A DNA stretch of 64,000 nt from Halothermothrix sp. (GTDB taxonomy: Bacteria > Bacillota > Halanaerobiia > DY22613): assembly GCA_016841825.1 (NCBI GenBank), contig JAENYK010000002.1, positions 310,001 through 374,000 of the forward strand, given 5' to 3'. The first letter of the stretch is position 1, and every line of letters begins with the position of its first letter. The position numbers and the translations under genes are program-made. Under the pieces are notes generated by a model, which was given only the letters and a program-made list of their open reading frames with translations, made no database searches and was not told the DNA's origin. Below, piece after piece: positions 7,771 to 16,949 of this stretch.

Positions 7771-9141
7771 ATTAGTACTTCAACGGCGAAAAATATCAAA
7801 CAACATGAAGGTGTTCCTCAGGCATTGGGTGAAGTTTCGATATTTGAACAGATAAGTTTTTTTGTGCCATTGGCGGTGACCTCTTTTTTGATTACAGTAA
7901 CTCACTCTTTGTTCAACGCCGGGTTGGCTAGACTGGCGACACCAGAAATATATATATCTGCCTTTGCTGTAGCTAAAAGTCTGGAACAGCTTCTGCAAAG
8001 TCCTGTAGTTATGGTAAGACAGGTCGTAACAGCTCTGGTTATAGATAGACAGAGTTACTACAAAGTGAAAAGATTTATTAGTTTATTGGTTTTGGGTGTA
8101 GTAGTTTTTTATGCCATCTTCGCCTACACTGGTATAGCTAGATGGGTTTTTTCTAATCTGTTGGGAGTTAAGGGGAGAATTCTTGATGAGGCTGTGCATA
8201 TACTTAGAATGTTGATTATCTTTCCTGCAGCGGTAGCTTTGCGGAGTTTTAATCAAGGGATAGCAATTAGATTCAGGATGACTCCTTTAATTACCCTGGC
8301 TACTATTGCCAGAATAATATATGTGTGTTTGATGGTGTATTTTGTCAATGATCTTGCGAAGCTGCTGCCAGGTGCAGTGATTGCTGGACTCATGTTTTTA
8401 GGGGCTATCTGTGTGGAAGCACTGGTGGCTTTTTTGGGAGTTCATTTTTCGATTAAAAATATTCCCAGTGGTTTAGAAGCGATGAAACAGAATAGGATAA
8501 GCCAGGAGCATTTAAAGGAAGTAACTAATCGCATAATCTTGAACTTCTTTTTACCATTGATGATTACTTCGTTAATGCGTACTTTAGCTAAACCTGTAAT
8601 TAATGCGGGTCTGGCAAGAGCTGTTAGTCAGGAGATAGCTTTATCTGCCTATGCGGTAGGTTGGAACCTGGGGATGATCGTGATCAGTCCGCTAAATATG
8701 TTTCATCAGGTTTCTTTGAATTTTATTGAAGGTGAATTGAATCTACAGGCTGTGAAGAAATTTGCTGTCTGTTTGGGGATATTTGTCTCTGTTGTGATGG
8801 TGACCATCTCTTTTACTGATGTTGGTTATTTCATTTTGCGAAATTGGATCTGTGCAACTGAGGAGATTAGTCGATTATCTTTAGATGTATTACGGATTAT
8901 GTGCCTGCTGCCGATAATAATTATTTCCCGGGAATATCAATGGGGAATTTTGATGAAAAAACATCAGACTAAAAATATTGGAAGGGCAAAAATTATTAAT
9001 CTGGTTAGTTTAATTGTGGCAATTTTTGTTCTGACCTTTGTTAATTTCCCCAATCCCGCAGTTGTCGGGGCTATTGGAATGCTTTTCGCCCAATCCATGG
9101 AGCTGATTAGTTTATTAGTCAGAATTTCAAATACACGTTAG
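7771..9141 (+). CDS. MOP-superfamily (MATE/ANK-like) membrane protein
   Basis: A polytopic membrane protein of about 456 residues. Its two halves are clearly homologous: PLAVTSFLITVTHSLFNAGL in the first and PLMITSLMRTLAKPVINAGL in the second, each followed by a conserved LSAYAV/ISAFAV stretch. This 6+6 helix duplication is the mark of the multidrug/oligosaccharide/polysaccharide exporters. The cargo is unknown. The start is unusual: a perfect AAGGAGGG at 7757-7764 is followed 6 bases later by ATT codons (7768, 7771) in frame, with TAA at 7756 closing the frame upstream, while the first conventional start is TTG 7825 with no binding site. ATT 7771 is therefore proposed. Confidence 0.75.
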   Translation: MSTSTAKNIKQHEGVPQALGEVSIFEQISFFVPLAVTSFLITVTHSLFNAGLARLATPEIYISAFAVAKSLEQLLQSPVVMVRQVVTALVIDRQSYYKVKRFISLLVLGVVVFYAIFAYTGIARWVFSNLLGVKGRILDEAVHILRMLIIFPAAVALRSFNQGIAIRFRMTPLITLATIARIIYVCLMVYFVNDLAKLLPGAVIAGLMFLGAICVEALVAFLGVHFSIKNIPSGLEAMKQNRISQEHLKEVTNRIILNFFLPLMITSLMRTLAKPVINAGLARAVSQEIALSAYAVGWNLGMIVISPLNMFHQVSLNFIEGELNLQAVKKFAVCLGIFVSVVMVTISFTDVGYFILRNWICATEEISRLSLDVLRIMCLLPIIIISREYQWGILMKKHQTKNIGRAKIINLVSLIVAIFVLTFVNFPNPAVVGAIGMLFAQSMELISLLVRISNTR

Positions 9142-9142
9142 C

Positions 9143-9174
9143 AAAAGGACTTTGAGTAATCGAAGTCCTTTTCC
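9143..9174 (+). terminator. Intrinsic terminator
   Basis: AAAAGGACTT at 9143-9152 pairs with AAGTCCTTTT at 9163-9172 across a 10-base loop. It separates the membrane-protein gene from the Pho genes. Confidence 0.85.
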
Positions 9175-9305
9175 GCATTTAAGAAAGCTGTAATTTGTTA
9201 ATATTATGTTACACAAACAGGGAAAAACTATATTATGCAGAAGTTATTTGTTAACAAGGCGATAAACGCATAAACTAAAACTAGCATTAGAGAGCGAGGG
9301 GATTA

Positions 9306-10022
9306 ATGATGAATGTGAATAAAGGTCGTATCCTGGTTGTTGACGATGAAGATGCTATTCGCGATTTGATTGTGTTCAATTTGACTCAACAAGGTTTTGA
9401 GGTTATAGAAGCAGCTGATGGAATAGAGGCTTTGGCTAAAGTCAAAGAGAGTCAGCCAGATTTGATCCTGTTAGATCTGATGCTTCCCCAGATGGATGGA
9501 TTGGAGGTTTGTCAGAAATTACGTCACTCCAAAGAATTTTCTTCAATACCCATTATTATGCTCACTGCCCGGGGAGATGAAGTGGATCGAGTATTGGGAT
9601 TAGAGATTGGAGCAGACGATTATGTAACCAAACCTTTTAGTCCACGAGAATTGACAGCCCGGGTTAAAGCTATTTTTCGCCGTATGTCCCAACCTCCGGC
9701 GATTAATGATAGTGAGGAATTGACTATGGGATTGATTAAAATTGATCTAAGTCGGCATCTGGCAACATTTCAGGGTGAAGAGATGGAACTCACTCCTAAA
9801 GAGTTTGAACTGCTCTATCTTTTGGCTCAAAACCCAGGTAAGGTATTGACCAGAGATGTTCTTTTAGAGAAAGTCTGGGGTTATGAATATATGGGAGATA
9901 CCAGAACAGTGGATGTTCACATTCGTCGTTTGAGAAAGAAGATGGAAGATATTAACTCAGATCCAGATTATATTGAAACAGTGAGAGGGGTTGGCTATCG
10001 TTTCCGGGAGTTGAAAGGATGA
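9306..10022 (+). CDS. phoP: PhoP/PhoB-type response regulator
   Basis: An OmpR-family DNA-binding regulator of 238 residues. The receiver domain has VVDDED near residues 11-16, phosphoacceptor Asp57 (LLDLMLPQ), the LTARG switch region and Lys in YVTKPFSP. The C-terminal winged helix runs from about 132 to 236 (LTPKEFELLYLLAQNPGKV, YEYMGDTRTVDVHIRRLR, TVRGVGYRF). With the overlapping PhoR gene and the downstream pst genes it is the likely phosphate regulator. The start may be ATG 9306 or ATG 9309; GAGGGG at 9296-9301 favours the second slightly. The region upstream contains GTTAATA and GTTACA spaced 11 bases, a weak hint of autoregulation. Confidence 0.93.
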   Translation: MMNVNKGRILVVDDEDAIRDLIVFNLTQQGFEVIEAADGIEALAKVKESQPDLILLDLMLPQMDGLEVCQKLRHSKEFSSIPIIMLTARGDEVDRVLGLEIGADDYVTKPFSPRELTARVKAIFRRMSQPPAINDSEELTMGLIKIDLSRHLATFQGEEMELTPKEFELLYLLAQNPGKVLTRDVLLEKVWGYEYMGDTRTVDVHIRRLRKKMEDINSDPDYIETVRGVGYRFRELKG

Positions 10023-11791
10023 ACACTGGGATCAAGTGGAAGATAATCTCCTTTTTTGTCCTGATTCAGATTCTGATTCTGTCCGGGATTGGATTATATC
10101 TATCAACTTATTTAAATAATTTTTTCTATCAGCAGATGGAAGCAAGTATGCTTAAGCAGGTTGAGTTGCTAAGTGAGATTCTGTCTGATTCTTTAGAATC
10201 TAAAGATGAAGTAACTTTGCAGCACTTAAGTACTAAGTTGGTTGAGGAGATTAATGGACGGATAACGATTATCTCAAATGAAGGTAAGGTTTTAGCCGAT
10301 ACAGAAGAGAATCCCACGATTATGGAGAACCATGGCAATAGGCCAGAGGTTATCCAGGCAAGGTCAAACGGCATCGGGTGGGCGACTCGCTATAGTGCTA
10401 CTTTGCAGATTGATATGAAATACCTGGCGAAAAAAGTTGCCGATGCTGGTTATGTTAGATTGGCTATCCCTGTGACTGAGGTAAAAATTATTTTGTTTAA
10501 GATTTTGGGTCGTTTGTTAGTTGGATTTGGAATAGCTTTTGGATTGTTTGTAGTTCTGGCCTGGAGAGTCAGTCAGAGTATTACTGAACCAGTAGAGCGA
10601 ATAACTGCTGCTGCGAAGCAGATCTCCAGAGGTAATCTGAGTGAAAGGATTCATATCTATACTAAAGATGAAATCGGAACATTAAGTAGAGTTTTCAATT
10701 TGATGGCCCATCAACTGGAAGAGACAATCAAAAAGATTTCCAATGAAAAAGAACGACTGGCGACGATTTTAGAGAATATGGCTGACGGATTGGTTGCTCT
10801 GGACAGAGAGCTGAAAGTTATTCTGGTTAATGCTGCAGCTACACAATTTTTTGGAATTAAAGAGGAAGATTTTTTGGAGAAAACATTAATTCAGGTCAAT
10901 CGAAATCAGCATTTGACTGAAGCAGTTCAGGAAGCTTATAGCACCGGGAAAACTGTGAGTACTGAGGTTCATTTACATTTTCCAAAAGAGGAGATTTTGA
11001 AGGTTCAACTGGCTCCGATTATTCGTAATGCAAATGAGGTACATGGATTGGTTTTAATCTTTACAGATATTACTGAACTTAGACGCCTGGAACACTTACG
11101 GACTGAGTTTGTGGGTAATGTCTCTCATGAGCTAAAAACACCTCTGACTTCAATTAAAGGTTATGTGGAAACATTGTTGGACATGGAGACTATTGATGCA
11201 AATAATTCATCAGTGGTCAAACGATTTTTAGAGGTAATCAATAAGGAAAGCGAACGTCTGGCCCGTCTGATTAACGACCTGCTGGATTTATCTCGCCTGG
11301 AAGGAAAACGCCAACATCAGTTAATCCCCACTCATCTGGGAGATGTATTGGAAAATGTGGTCGATATTCTAAAATCAGAAGCCCGAAAGAAAGATATAGA
11401 TCTGCAGATTGAGATACCTGTCAATCTTCCACGAATTATGGGAATCGAGGAACAGTTAAATCAGGTTTTGATCAATTTAATTGATAATGGAATCAAATAC
11501 ACTCCTGCGGGAGGTCAGGTACAAGTCACTTTGACTACGGAGGAGAAATGGGTGGTTTTACGGATTACTGATAATGGGATTGGAATTCCGGAAGAAAATT
11601 TAGATCGAATTTTTGAACGTTTTTACCGTGTGGACAAAGCCAGAACCCGCCAAATGGGTGGTACAGGCTTAGGATTGAGTATTGTTAAACATATTGTTAA
11701 AGGTCATGGCGGTGAGATCCAGGTTCAGAGTCAAGTGGAGAGAGGTACGACTTTTATTGTAAAATTCAAGATGGTTGATCAGAATGCATAG
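10019..11791 (+). CDS. phoR: PhoR-type sensor histidine kinase
   Basis: A membrane kinase of 590 residues that should phosphorylate the upstream regulator. Order: membrane helix about 10-31, extracytoplasmic domain about 35-155, second helix about 157-182, HAMP about 183-235, PAS about 243-350 (ILENMADGLVALDRELKVIL), HisKA with His370 (GNVSHELKTPLTSI), and HATPase with the N box (NLIDNGIKYTP), G1 (DNGIGIP) and G2 (GGTGLGLSIV). Its ATG overlaps the phoP stop by 4 bases (ATGA), showing translational coupling. A terminator follows directly, so phoPR forms a two-gene unit. Confidence 0.93.
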   Translation: MNTGIKWKIISFFVLIQILILSGIGLYLSTYLNNFFYQQMEASMLKQVELLSEILSDSLESKDEVTLQHLSTKLVEEINGRITIISNEGKVLADTEENPTIMENHGNRPEVIQARSNGIGWATRYSATLQIDMKYLAKKVADAGYVRLAIPVTEVKIILFKILGRLLVGFGIAFGLFVVLAWRVSQSITEPVERITAAAKQISRGNLSERIHIYTKDEIGTLSRVFNLMAHQLEETIKKISNEKERLATILENMADGLVALDRELKVILVNAAATQFFGIKEEDFLEKTLIQVNRNQHLTEAVQEAYSTGKTVSTEVHLHFPKEEILKVQLAPIIRNANEVHGLVLIFTDITELRRLEHLRTEFVGNVSHELKTPLTSIKGYVETLLDMETIDANNSSVVKRFLEVINKESERLARLINDLLDLSRLEGKRQHQLIPTHLGDVLENVVDILKSEARKKDIDLQIEIPVNLPRIMGIEEQLNQVLINLIDNGIKYTPAGGQVQVTLTTEEKWVVLRITDNGIGIPEENLDRIFERFYRVDKARTRQMGGTGLGLSIVKHIVKGHGGEIQVQSQVERGTTFIVKFKMVDQNA

Positions 11792-11794
11792 TGA

Positions 11795-11824
11795 AAGAAG
11801 GTCTATTTAGGCCTTCTTTTTTTA
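11795..11824 (+). terminator. Intrinsic terminator after phoR
   Basis: AGAAGGTC and GGCCTTCT form a stem around TATTTA, followed by a run of T. Confidence 0.85.
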
Positions 11825-11921
11825 TAATCAATATTTCGTAAACTGGAAATAAATAAAAGCAGGATTTTTGAAAGAAATTAAGAATTCTCTAACTACCAGA
11901 TAAATGGAGGGAATAGATAAG

Positions 11922-12722
11922 ATGCGTTTGAGTTTACCCAAGTCATATAGCAAAAAGCTCTGGCGAGCTATTGCAGAATTTGATCTGATTCAGGCAGATG
12001 ATAAGATTATGATCGGTTTTTCTGGCGGTAAAGACAGCTCTTTTCTGGCTTATGCTTTATCAGTCTTATGTAAATCTGCTCCTGTGCCTTTTGTGGTAGA
12101 AGCTGTGCATGTTGATTTAGGTTTTAATCCAGATTATGATTATACCGCTTTTTATGAGTTTTTCGAACGAATTCAGATCCCCTTGCATATTGAGCATACC
12201 AGAATTCAGGAGATGGTCTTTGCTGGTGGCAAGAAAAGCGCCTGTGCCCGGTGTGCTTATTTTCGTCGGGGAGTAGTAAATGCTCATGCAGCTGCCAAAG
12301 GGTTTAACAAGGTAGCCTATGCTCATCATTATGATGATGCTGTTGAGACTTTTTTGATGAGTATCCTTTATGCTGGTCAGGTGAGTACTTTTTTACCCAG
12401 TACTTATTTGAGTGAGAGCAAACTGACTGTGATCCGACCAATGGTTTATCTTCGGGAGAAAGAAGTCAGAGAAGCAAAAAAATTTGTTAGTTTTGAGCCA
12501 GTAGTCAGCCCATGCCCAATGGATGGTTGTACGAAGAGGCATGAAGTGAAAGATTTGATTAGACAGATGACTATGAGGAATAAGATGGTCTTTTACAATG
12601 TAGCAGCGGCTATGTGTGAAGGTAGTGTTAGAGACATGTGGCCAGGGCGTTTAGATGGTAAGGAGATGGAAGCCAGGATGAAACAATTTTGGGCTCCAAA
12701 GTATTGCAATCAAGAGGAATAG
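11922..12722 (+). CDS. TtcA-like tRNA thiolation PP-loop ATPase
   Basis: A 266-residue adenylating enzyme of the TtcA/Ncs6 group, which thiolates tRNA bases. The PP-loop FSGGKDSS lies at about 33-40. CARC (with YFRRG after it) and HHYDDAVETFLMS match the cysteine pair and the active-site region of the family, and a further CPMDGC motif follows near residue 193. The cysteines suggest an iron-sulfur cluster. The ATG at 11904 overlaps the GGAGGG site and cannot be the start; ATG 11922 lies 10 bases after it. The gene sits alone between two hairpins inside the phosphate block, with no obvious link to phosphate. Exact tRNA target (C32 or U34) is not decided. Confidence 0.85.
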   Translation: MRLSLPKSYSKKLWRAIAEFDLIQADDKIMIGFSGGKDSSFLAYALSVLCKSAPVPFVVEAVHVDLGFNPDYDYTAFYEFFERIQIPLHIEHTRIQEMVFAGGKKSACARCAYFRRGVVNAHAAAKGFNKVAYAHHYDDAVETFLMSILYAGQVSTFLPSTYLSESKLTVIRPMVYLREKEVREAKKFVSFEPVVSPCPMDGCTKRHEVKDLIRQMTMRNKMVFYNVAAAMCEGSVRDMWPGRLDGKEMEARMKQFWAPKYCNQEE

Positions 12723-12733
12723 AGCGGTAATAG

Positions 12734-12766
12734 AGGCTGTTCTGCCAGATTCAGGTAGAATAGCCT
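12734..12766 (+). terminator. Strong hairpin, possible terminator
   Basis: AGGCTGTTCTGCC pairs with GGTAGAATAGCCT over 13 positions (two G-U pairs) with a 7-base loop. The bases after it are not T-rich, so intrinsic termination is uncertain. Confidence 0.5.
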
Positions 12767-12950
12767 ATGTTATATGCAGAGCTGAATTGATTTTTCTCAA
12801 AAAATACTTTACAATAGATATACTTCCCCATAGTTTGGAGAGAGTGACTGGTCAGAAGGTTTGAATTTGTTCAAAATTTACAGAATATTTTTAAAAATAC
12901 AGAAAACGTTGAACTTATTGGAGTTAAGTGTACTTTAGGAGGGGATATAG

Positions 12951-14618
12951 TTGTTAATTTTACTTGGAGTTGTCGGAGGTCTGGCAATTTTTCTCTATGG
13001 AATGCAGATGACCAGTGAAAGTTTACAATTAGCTGCTGGTGCCAGATTTAAGAAAATGTTAAGATTCGTGACCAAAAATCGCTTTTTGGGAATTCTTATG
13101 GGAATCGTGGTGACTGTATTACTTCAGAGTAGTAGTTCTACTACGGTATTGTTAGTAAGTTTTGTTAGTGCTTCTTTGATGAGTTTGACTCAGACTTTGG
13201 GTGTCATATTAGGAGCCAATATTGGTTCTACTTTGACGGTTCAGTTGATTTCGTTAAATTTTTCAGATTACGCTCTATTACTGGTGGCCATTGGATTTAT
13301 GATGCGGTTTATCAAGAAGAAGCCACAACTAAAAGAGATTGGCGGAGTTATTCTGGGGTTTGGCTTTATTTTTTTTGGAATGAGGATTATGTCTGATGCC
13401 ATGTATCCATTGCGGGCGATGCCATCTTTTACTGCTTTGTTGGCTAAGTTGGGAACCAATCCTTTTTTGGGAATATTAATGGCTACCCTGTTTACTGCAA
13501 TTGTTCAGAGTAGTGCTGCTACTTTAGGTCTTGCTTTATCTTTAGCTACTCAGGGTCTTTTACCATTTGCAGCAGCTATACCGATTGTTTTTGGGGCACA
13601 CATTGGAACCTGTACAACCGCTTTGTTATCCTGTATTGGATCCAGCCAGGAGGCGAAAAAAGTAGCTATTGCACATACTATATTTAAAATTCTGGGGGTA
13701 GTCATTTTTCTACCTTTTATTGGGGTATTGAATAAATTTGTACAAAGTATGGGTGGAAGTATGACCAGGATGATTGCGAATACTCATACAGTATTTAATC
13801 TGGTCTCTGCTTTAGTCTTCTTACCTTTTGTACCATATCTGGCACGGTTGGTTGAATGGTTAGTTCCGGCAAAAAAAGAGGAGGGTATTGGGGTTCCAAA
13901 ATTCCTCAATGCTGCGTATTTAGATACCCCGTTTGCTGCTGTGGAAGAAGCCAGGAGAGAGGTGGTTAGAGTAGGAAGAATTATTCAGCAGATGACGGAA
14001 AAAGTATTAGATGCGATTTTGAGTAAAGAGCAGTTGAAGATAGCTGAGCAACTGGCTATTGAAGCCGCGATAGATCGCCTGGCTTTGGCTATTACTATGT
14101 ACCTTAGTGATATTAGTCAGCGGACTATTGATCAATCTACAGAACAGAAAGTGATTAATTTGTTATTTATTATTAATGATTTGGAGCATATTGGTGATAT
14201 TTATGAGAAGATTTTATGGAAAGGGCAAAGCATTTTGCGTGAAGATCTTAATTTCTCTACAGATGGGTTGGCCGAACTGCAGGAGATGCATGCTACTGTA
14301 AGTGAGATGATTGAGTTAACTGTAGATGCACTGGAATCTGGTGAATGGCAGAAAGCGAGAACAGTTACCCTGGAACAACCTTATATTATTATGGATGAAT
14401 GGAAATATCGCAAGACTCATATTGAACGTCTGCAGCAGGGAATTCAGGATACCCGGGATACTAGTGGTATTCATCTGGATATTTTGAATAATATGCAGCG
14501 GGTATGTGAGCATTCGCGAAATATCTGTCAGGTGTTGTTATATGAAGCTGGGCAATTGTACGACCTTTTTCATATTTTTGATGAAAAGGAAAAAGGGGAT
14601 TGTGCTGAACAGGTTTAA
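12951..14618 (+). CDS. Na+/phosphate cotransporter with C-terminal PhoU-like domain
   Basis: A 555-residue protein of the NptA/PNaS group that takes up inorganic phosphate with sodium. The membrane half (1-310) has the two inverted-repeat signatures LLQSSSSTTVLLVSF and IVQSSAATLGLALSLA, each followed by a GANIGS/GAHIGT motif. Residues about 335-545 are helical and PhoU-like (LAIEAAIDRLALAI, INDLEHIGDIYEKI). The start is TTG 12951 behind AGGAGGGG. It lies between phoPR and pst, so phosphate control is likely, though I found no clear PhoP-box array in front of it. Confidence 0.9.
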   Translation: MLILLGVVGGLAIFLYGMQMTSESLQLAAGARFKKMLRFVTKNRFLGILMGIVVTVLLQSSSSTTVLLVSFVSASLMSLTQTLGVILGANIGSTLTVQLISLNFSDYALLLVAIGFMMRFIKKKPQLKEIGGVILGFGFIFFGMRIMSDAMYPLRAMPSFTALLAKLGTNPFLGILMATLFTAIVQSSAATLGLALSLATQGLLPFAAAIPIVFGAHIGTCTTALLSCIGSSQEAKKVAIAHTIFKILGVVIFLPFIGVLNKFVQSMGGSMTRMIANTHTVFNLVSALVFLPFVPYLARLVEWLVPAKKEEGIGVPKFLNAAYLDTPFAAVEEARREVVRVGRIIQQMTEKVLDAILSKEQLKIAEQLAIEAAIDRLALAITMYLSDISQRTIDQSTEQKVINLLFIINDLEHIGDIYEKILWKGQSILREDLNFSTDGLAELQEMHATVSEMIELTVDALESGEWQKARTVTLEQPYIIMDEWKYRKTHIERLQQGIQDTRDTSGIHLDILNNMQRVCEHSRNICQVLLYEAGQLYDLFHIFDEKEKGDCAEQV

Positions 14619-14855
14619 GGTGGTGAAAGCAGATTAATTTCTTTCAGGAAAGGAAAAGAGTAATTTTTCAAAAAACAGAGTGGCAGATAAGTCATTTTGT
14701 GTTGTGTAAGTTTTATAAGATAGACCAAATTGCCGTTCCATGTTGGGATACTTAAGTTGGTTTATGAATTTTAGATAAACTTTTCTTAATTAACAGAGGA
14801 ACAAACGCTCCCGGACAAGAAGATTTATTAGTGAAATATTAAGGAGGTAGATTAG

Positions 14856-15689
14856 ATGAAATATCGCTTAATCGTTTCTGACATTGATGGAACATTAACC
14901 TCTGTCTGGGATAAGGTAAACGACTATAATCGAGAGGTTTTGAGAAAATTAGTGAAGCAAGGAGTGCACTTTATGATAGCCACTGGGCGAAGCTATCGCT
15001 CAGCTCAGGGAATTTTAAAGTCTCTGGATATTCCCTGTTATGCCTGTCTTGTTAATGGAGCTGTGTTACTTTCCTATCCTGATGTGAGGTTAATGCATGC
15101 AAACTACTTGTCTGTTGAAGAAAAAAATCTTTTGATTTCGAAAATACATCAGGTAGAAGGACATGCGGTAATGTATAACGGTTTTGAAGCTGGAGATAAA
15201 GTGCTCTATACAGGAAACTATCACCTTAGTCCAATTTTGAAGCGCATTATAGAAAAAGAAAGGAATGAGACGGTCTTTGTTGAGGATATGATAACAGAGA
15301 TTAATCATCCTGTTCCTGTGATTAGTTGTGTGGGCACTTTTGAAGAGATCGCTGCTATTCAGGAGATTTTGATTCCTTATCGGGATGAATTTAACATTTT
15401 GCATCTGAAAGATACTTATTTTGAGAATAACTATTGGTTGATGATTTCCCGAAAGAGTGTTGATAAAGTTCATGGTATTCAAACTATTGCTGATCATCTG
15501 GGTGTATCCCGGGAAGAGATTATCGCCATTGGAGATGACCTGAATGATCTGGAGATGATTAAGTTCGCCGGTTTAGGAATTGCGATGGATAATGGGCGAA
15601 ATGAGCTCAAAGAGGTCGCTGATATGATCGCACCACAGGTTGATGAAGATGGGTTAGGTAAGATTTTGGAAGAAATTTATGCAATCTAA
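14856..15689 (+). CDS. Cof-type HAD phosphatase
   Basis: A 277-residue HAD-superfamily hydrolase of the Cof (class IIB) group. Motif I is VSDIDGTLTS at 8-17, motif II ATGRSY near 44-49, Lys in SRKSVDKVHG, and motif III IGDDLNDLEMIKFAG near 228-242. It probably dephosphorylates sugar phosphates or flavin nucleotides; the substrate cannot be read from the sequence. AAGGAGG precedes ATG 14856. A terminator follows before the pst region. Confidence 0.88.
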   Translation: MKYRLIVSDIDGTLTSVWDKVNDYNREVLRKLVKQGVHFMIATGRSYRSAQGILKSLDIPCYACLVNGAVLLSYPDVRLMHANYLSVEEKNLLISKIHQVEGHAVMYNGFEAGDKVLYTGNYHLSPILKRIIEKERNETVFVEDMITEINHPVPVISCVGTFEEIAAIQEILIPYRDEFNILHLKDTYFENNYWLMISRKSVDKVHGIQTIADHLGVSREEIIAIGDDLNDLEMIKFAGLGIAMDNGRNELKEVADMIAPQVDEDGLGKILEEIYAI

Positions 15690-15699
15690 TAGATTATTT

Positions 15700-15737
15700 A
15701 AAGACCCCTGGAATGCGCAGGGGTCTTTGCATTTTTT
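15700..15737 (+). terminator. Intrinsic terminator
   Basis: AAAGACCCCTG at 15700-15710 pairs perfectly with CAGGGGTCTTT at 15718-15728, followed by GCATTTTTTG. Confidence 0.9.
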
Positions 15738-15740
15738 GTT

Positions 15741-15815
15741 GTAACATATCTGTAACATTAAATTCACATAAGTTAACATCCCCGTTATTTGTACCTAACA
15801 AAGGTCTGCTATACT
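15741..15815 (+). promoter_or_regulatory. PhoP-box array and pstS promoter
   Basis: Direct repeats GTAACA (15741), GTAACA (15752), TTCACA (15763) and TTAACA (15773) recur every 11, 11 and 10 bases, with one more TAACA ending at 15800, two turns further on. This 11-base spacing of TTAACA-like half sites is the known layout of Bacillus-type PhoP boxes. A -10-like TATACT follows at 15810-15815, about 48 bases before the pstS start. Phosphate-starvation activation is the expected outcome. Confidence 0.75.
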
Positions 15816-15862
15816 AAGACGGTAAGCCAAATTATATATTTTGCTTAAGGGGGAAATTTTGC

Positions 15863-16780
15863 ATGAACATGAGAAAAGGTTTAGGTGTAATAGTTTTGGT
15901 CTTAGTATTTAGTTTGCTGTTATTAGGTTGTCAACCTAAAGAGAAGGAGCAAGGGCTTTCTGGTCAGCTGCAGATTAAAGGTTCTGATACGATCGTTAAT
16001 CTGGCCCAGGTTCTGGCTGAAAAGTACATGGAAGAAAAGCCAAAAGTAGCTGTGGCGGTTACCGGTGGCGGCTCTGGTACTGGTATTGCTGCTCTGATTA
16101 ATGATGCGATAGATATCGCTAACTCTTCTCGTGAGATTAAGGAATCAGAGATTAATCAGGCGAAAGAGCGTGACATTGAACCGGTATCTTTTGCCATTGG
16201 TATGGACGGTATTTCTTTCATCGTAAATGAAAATAATCCAGTGAAAGATTTGACCGTAGAGGAATTGGGTAAAATTTACCGCGGTGAGATAACTAACTGG
16301 AAAGAAATTGGTGGAGATGACCGGGAGATCACTTTGTATGGTCGTCAAAGCAATTCGGGAACCTTTGCTTTTGTACAAGAGTTTGTTCTACTGGGCGATT
16401 ATTCTGATAAAATGATGAGAATGAATGGCAATGCTCAAATCGTTGAAGCTGTTAAAGGTGATAAAAATAGTATTGGCTATGTTGGCGTAGCCTATGTGAA
16501 AGATGAAAATGGTAATGAAATTCCTGGATTGAATGTTCTGGCTGTAAGTAAAGATGCTAATACTCAAGCTTATAGTCCATTAGATACTGAATCAGTGAAA
16601 GCTGGTAAGTACCCAGTTGCCCGTGCAGTATATCAGATTATTGATGGTAAGCCAGAAGGAATTGTAAAAGACTGGCTGGAGTTTGTGCTAAGTGAGGAAG
16701 GGCAAAATATTGTGGAAACTGAGGGTTTTTTCCCGGTTCCTTCTAATCTGGCAGCCGAAAACGACGAAAATCTAAAATAA
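15863..16780 (+). CDS. pstS: Phosphate-binding lipoprotein PstS
   Basis: A 305-residue solute-binding lipoprotein, the phosphate receptor of the Pst ABC importer. A signal peptide ends in a lipobox LLLLGC with the lipidated Cys23. The mature part shows phosphate-binding motifs KGSDTIVNLAQ, TGGGSGTGIAAL and GRQSNSGTFAFVQEF, plus EITNWKEIGG. GGGGG lies 9 bases before the start. A PhoP-box array precedes it, and a hairpin separates it from pstC, which fits the usual excess of PstS over the permease. Confidence 0.95.
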   Translation: MNMRKGLGVIVLVLVFSLLLLGCQPKEKEQGLSGQLQIKGSDTIVNLAQVLAEKYMEEKPKVAVAVTGGGSGTGIAALINDAIDIANSSREIKESEINQAKERDIEPVSFAIGMDGISFIVNENNPVKDLTVEELGKIYRGEITNWKEIGGDDREITLYGRQSNSGTFAFVQEFVLLGDYSDKMMRMNGNAQIVEAVKGDKNSIGYVGVAYVKDENGNEIPGLNVLAVSKDANTQAYSPLDTESVKAGKYPVARAVYQIIDGKPEGIVKDWLEFVLSEEGQNIVETEGFFPVPSNLAAENDENLK

Positions 16781-16861
16781 TTCTACTCATTATTCACCAA
16801 CAATTTGATATAAATTTTCGAAAATCCTTAAAATCTGTTAAACACACCTACCACTATCTAG

Positions 16862-16892
16862 GAAGGGCCTGGCTCTGCGCCAGGTCTTTCCC
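16862..16892 (+). terminator. Attenuating hairpin between pstS and pstC
   Basis: AAGGGCCTGGC pairs with GCCAGGTCTTT around TCTGC. The T-run is short and broken by C, so partial read-through into pstC is likely. Confidence 0.65.
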
Positions 16893-16949
16893 CATTTGTG
16901 AAAAAAGTGGTAAATTTAGGGTAAATATAGTACCGGGAGGAGACTGGGT

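Noticed and set aside
9191-9240. PhoP boxes before phoP
   Set aside because: Only two loosely matching half sites at 11-base spacing; too weak to list as a site.
15090-15497. 135-codon minus-strand ORF inside the HAD phosphatase gene
   Set aside because: Shadow frame; the + strand protein has all HAD motifs.
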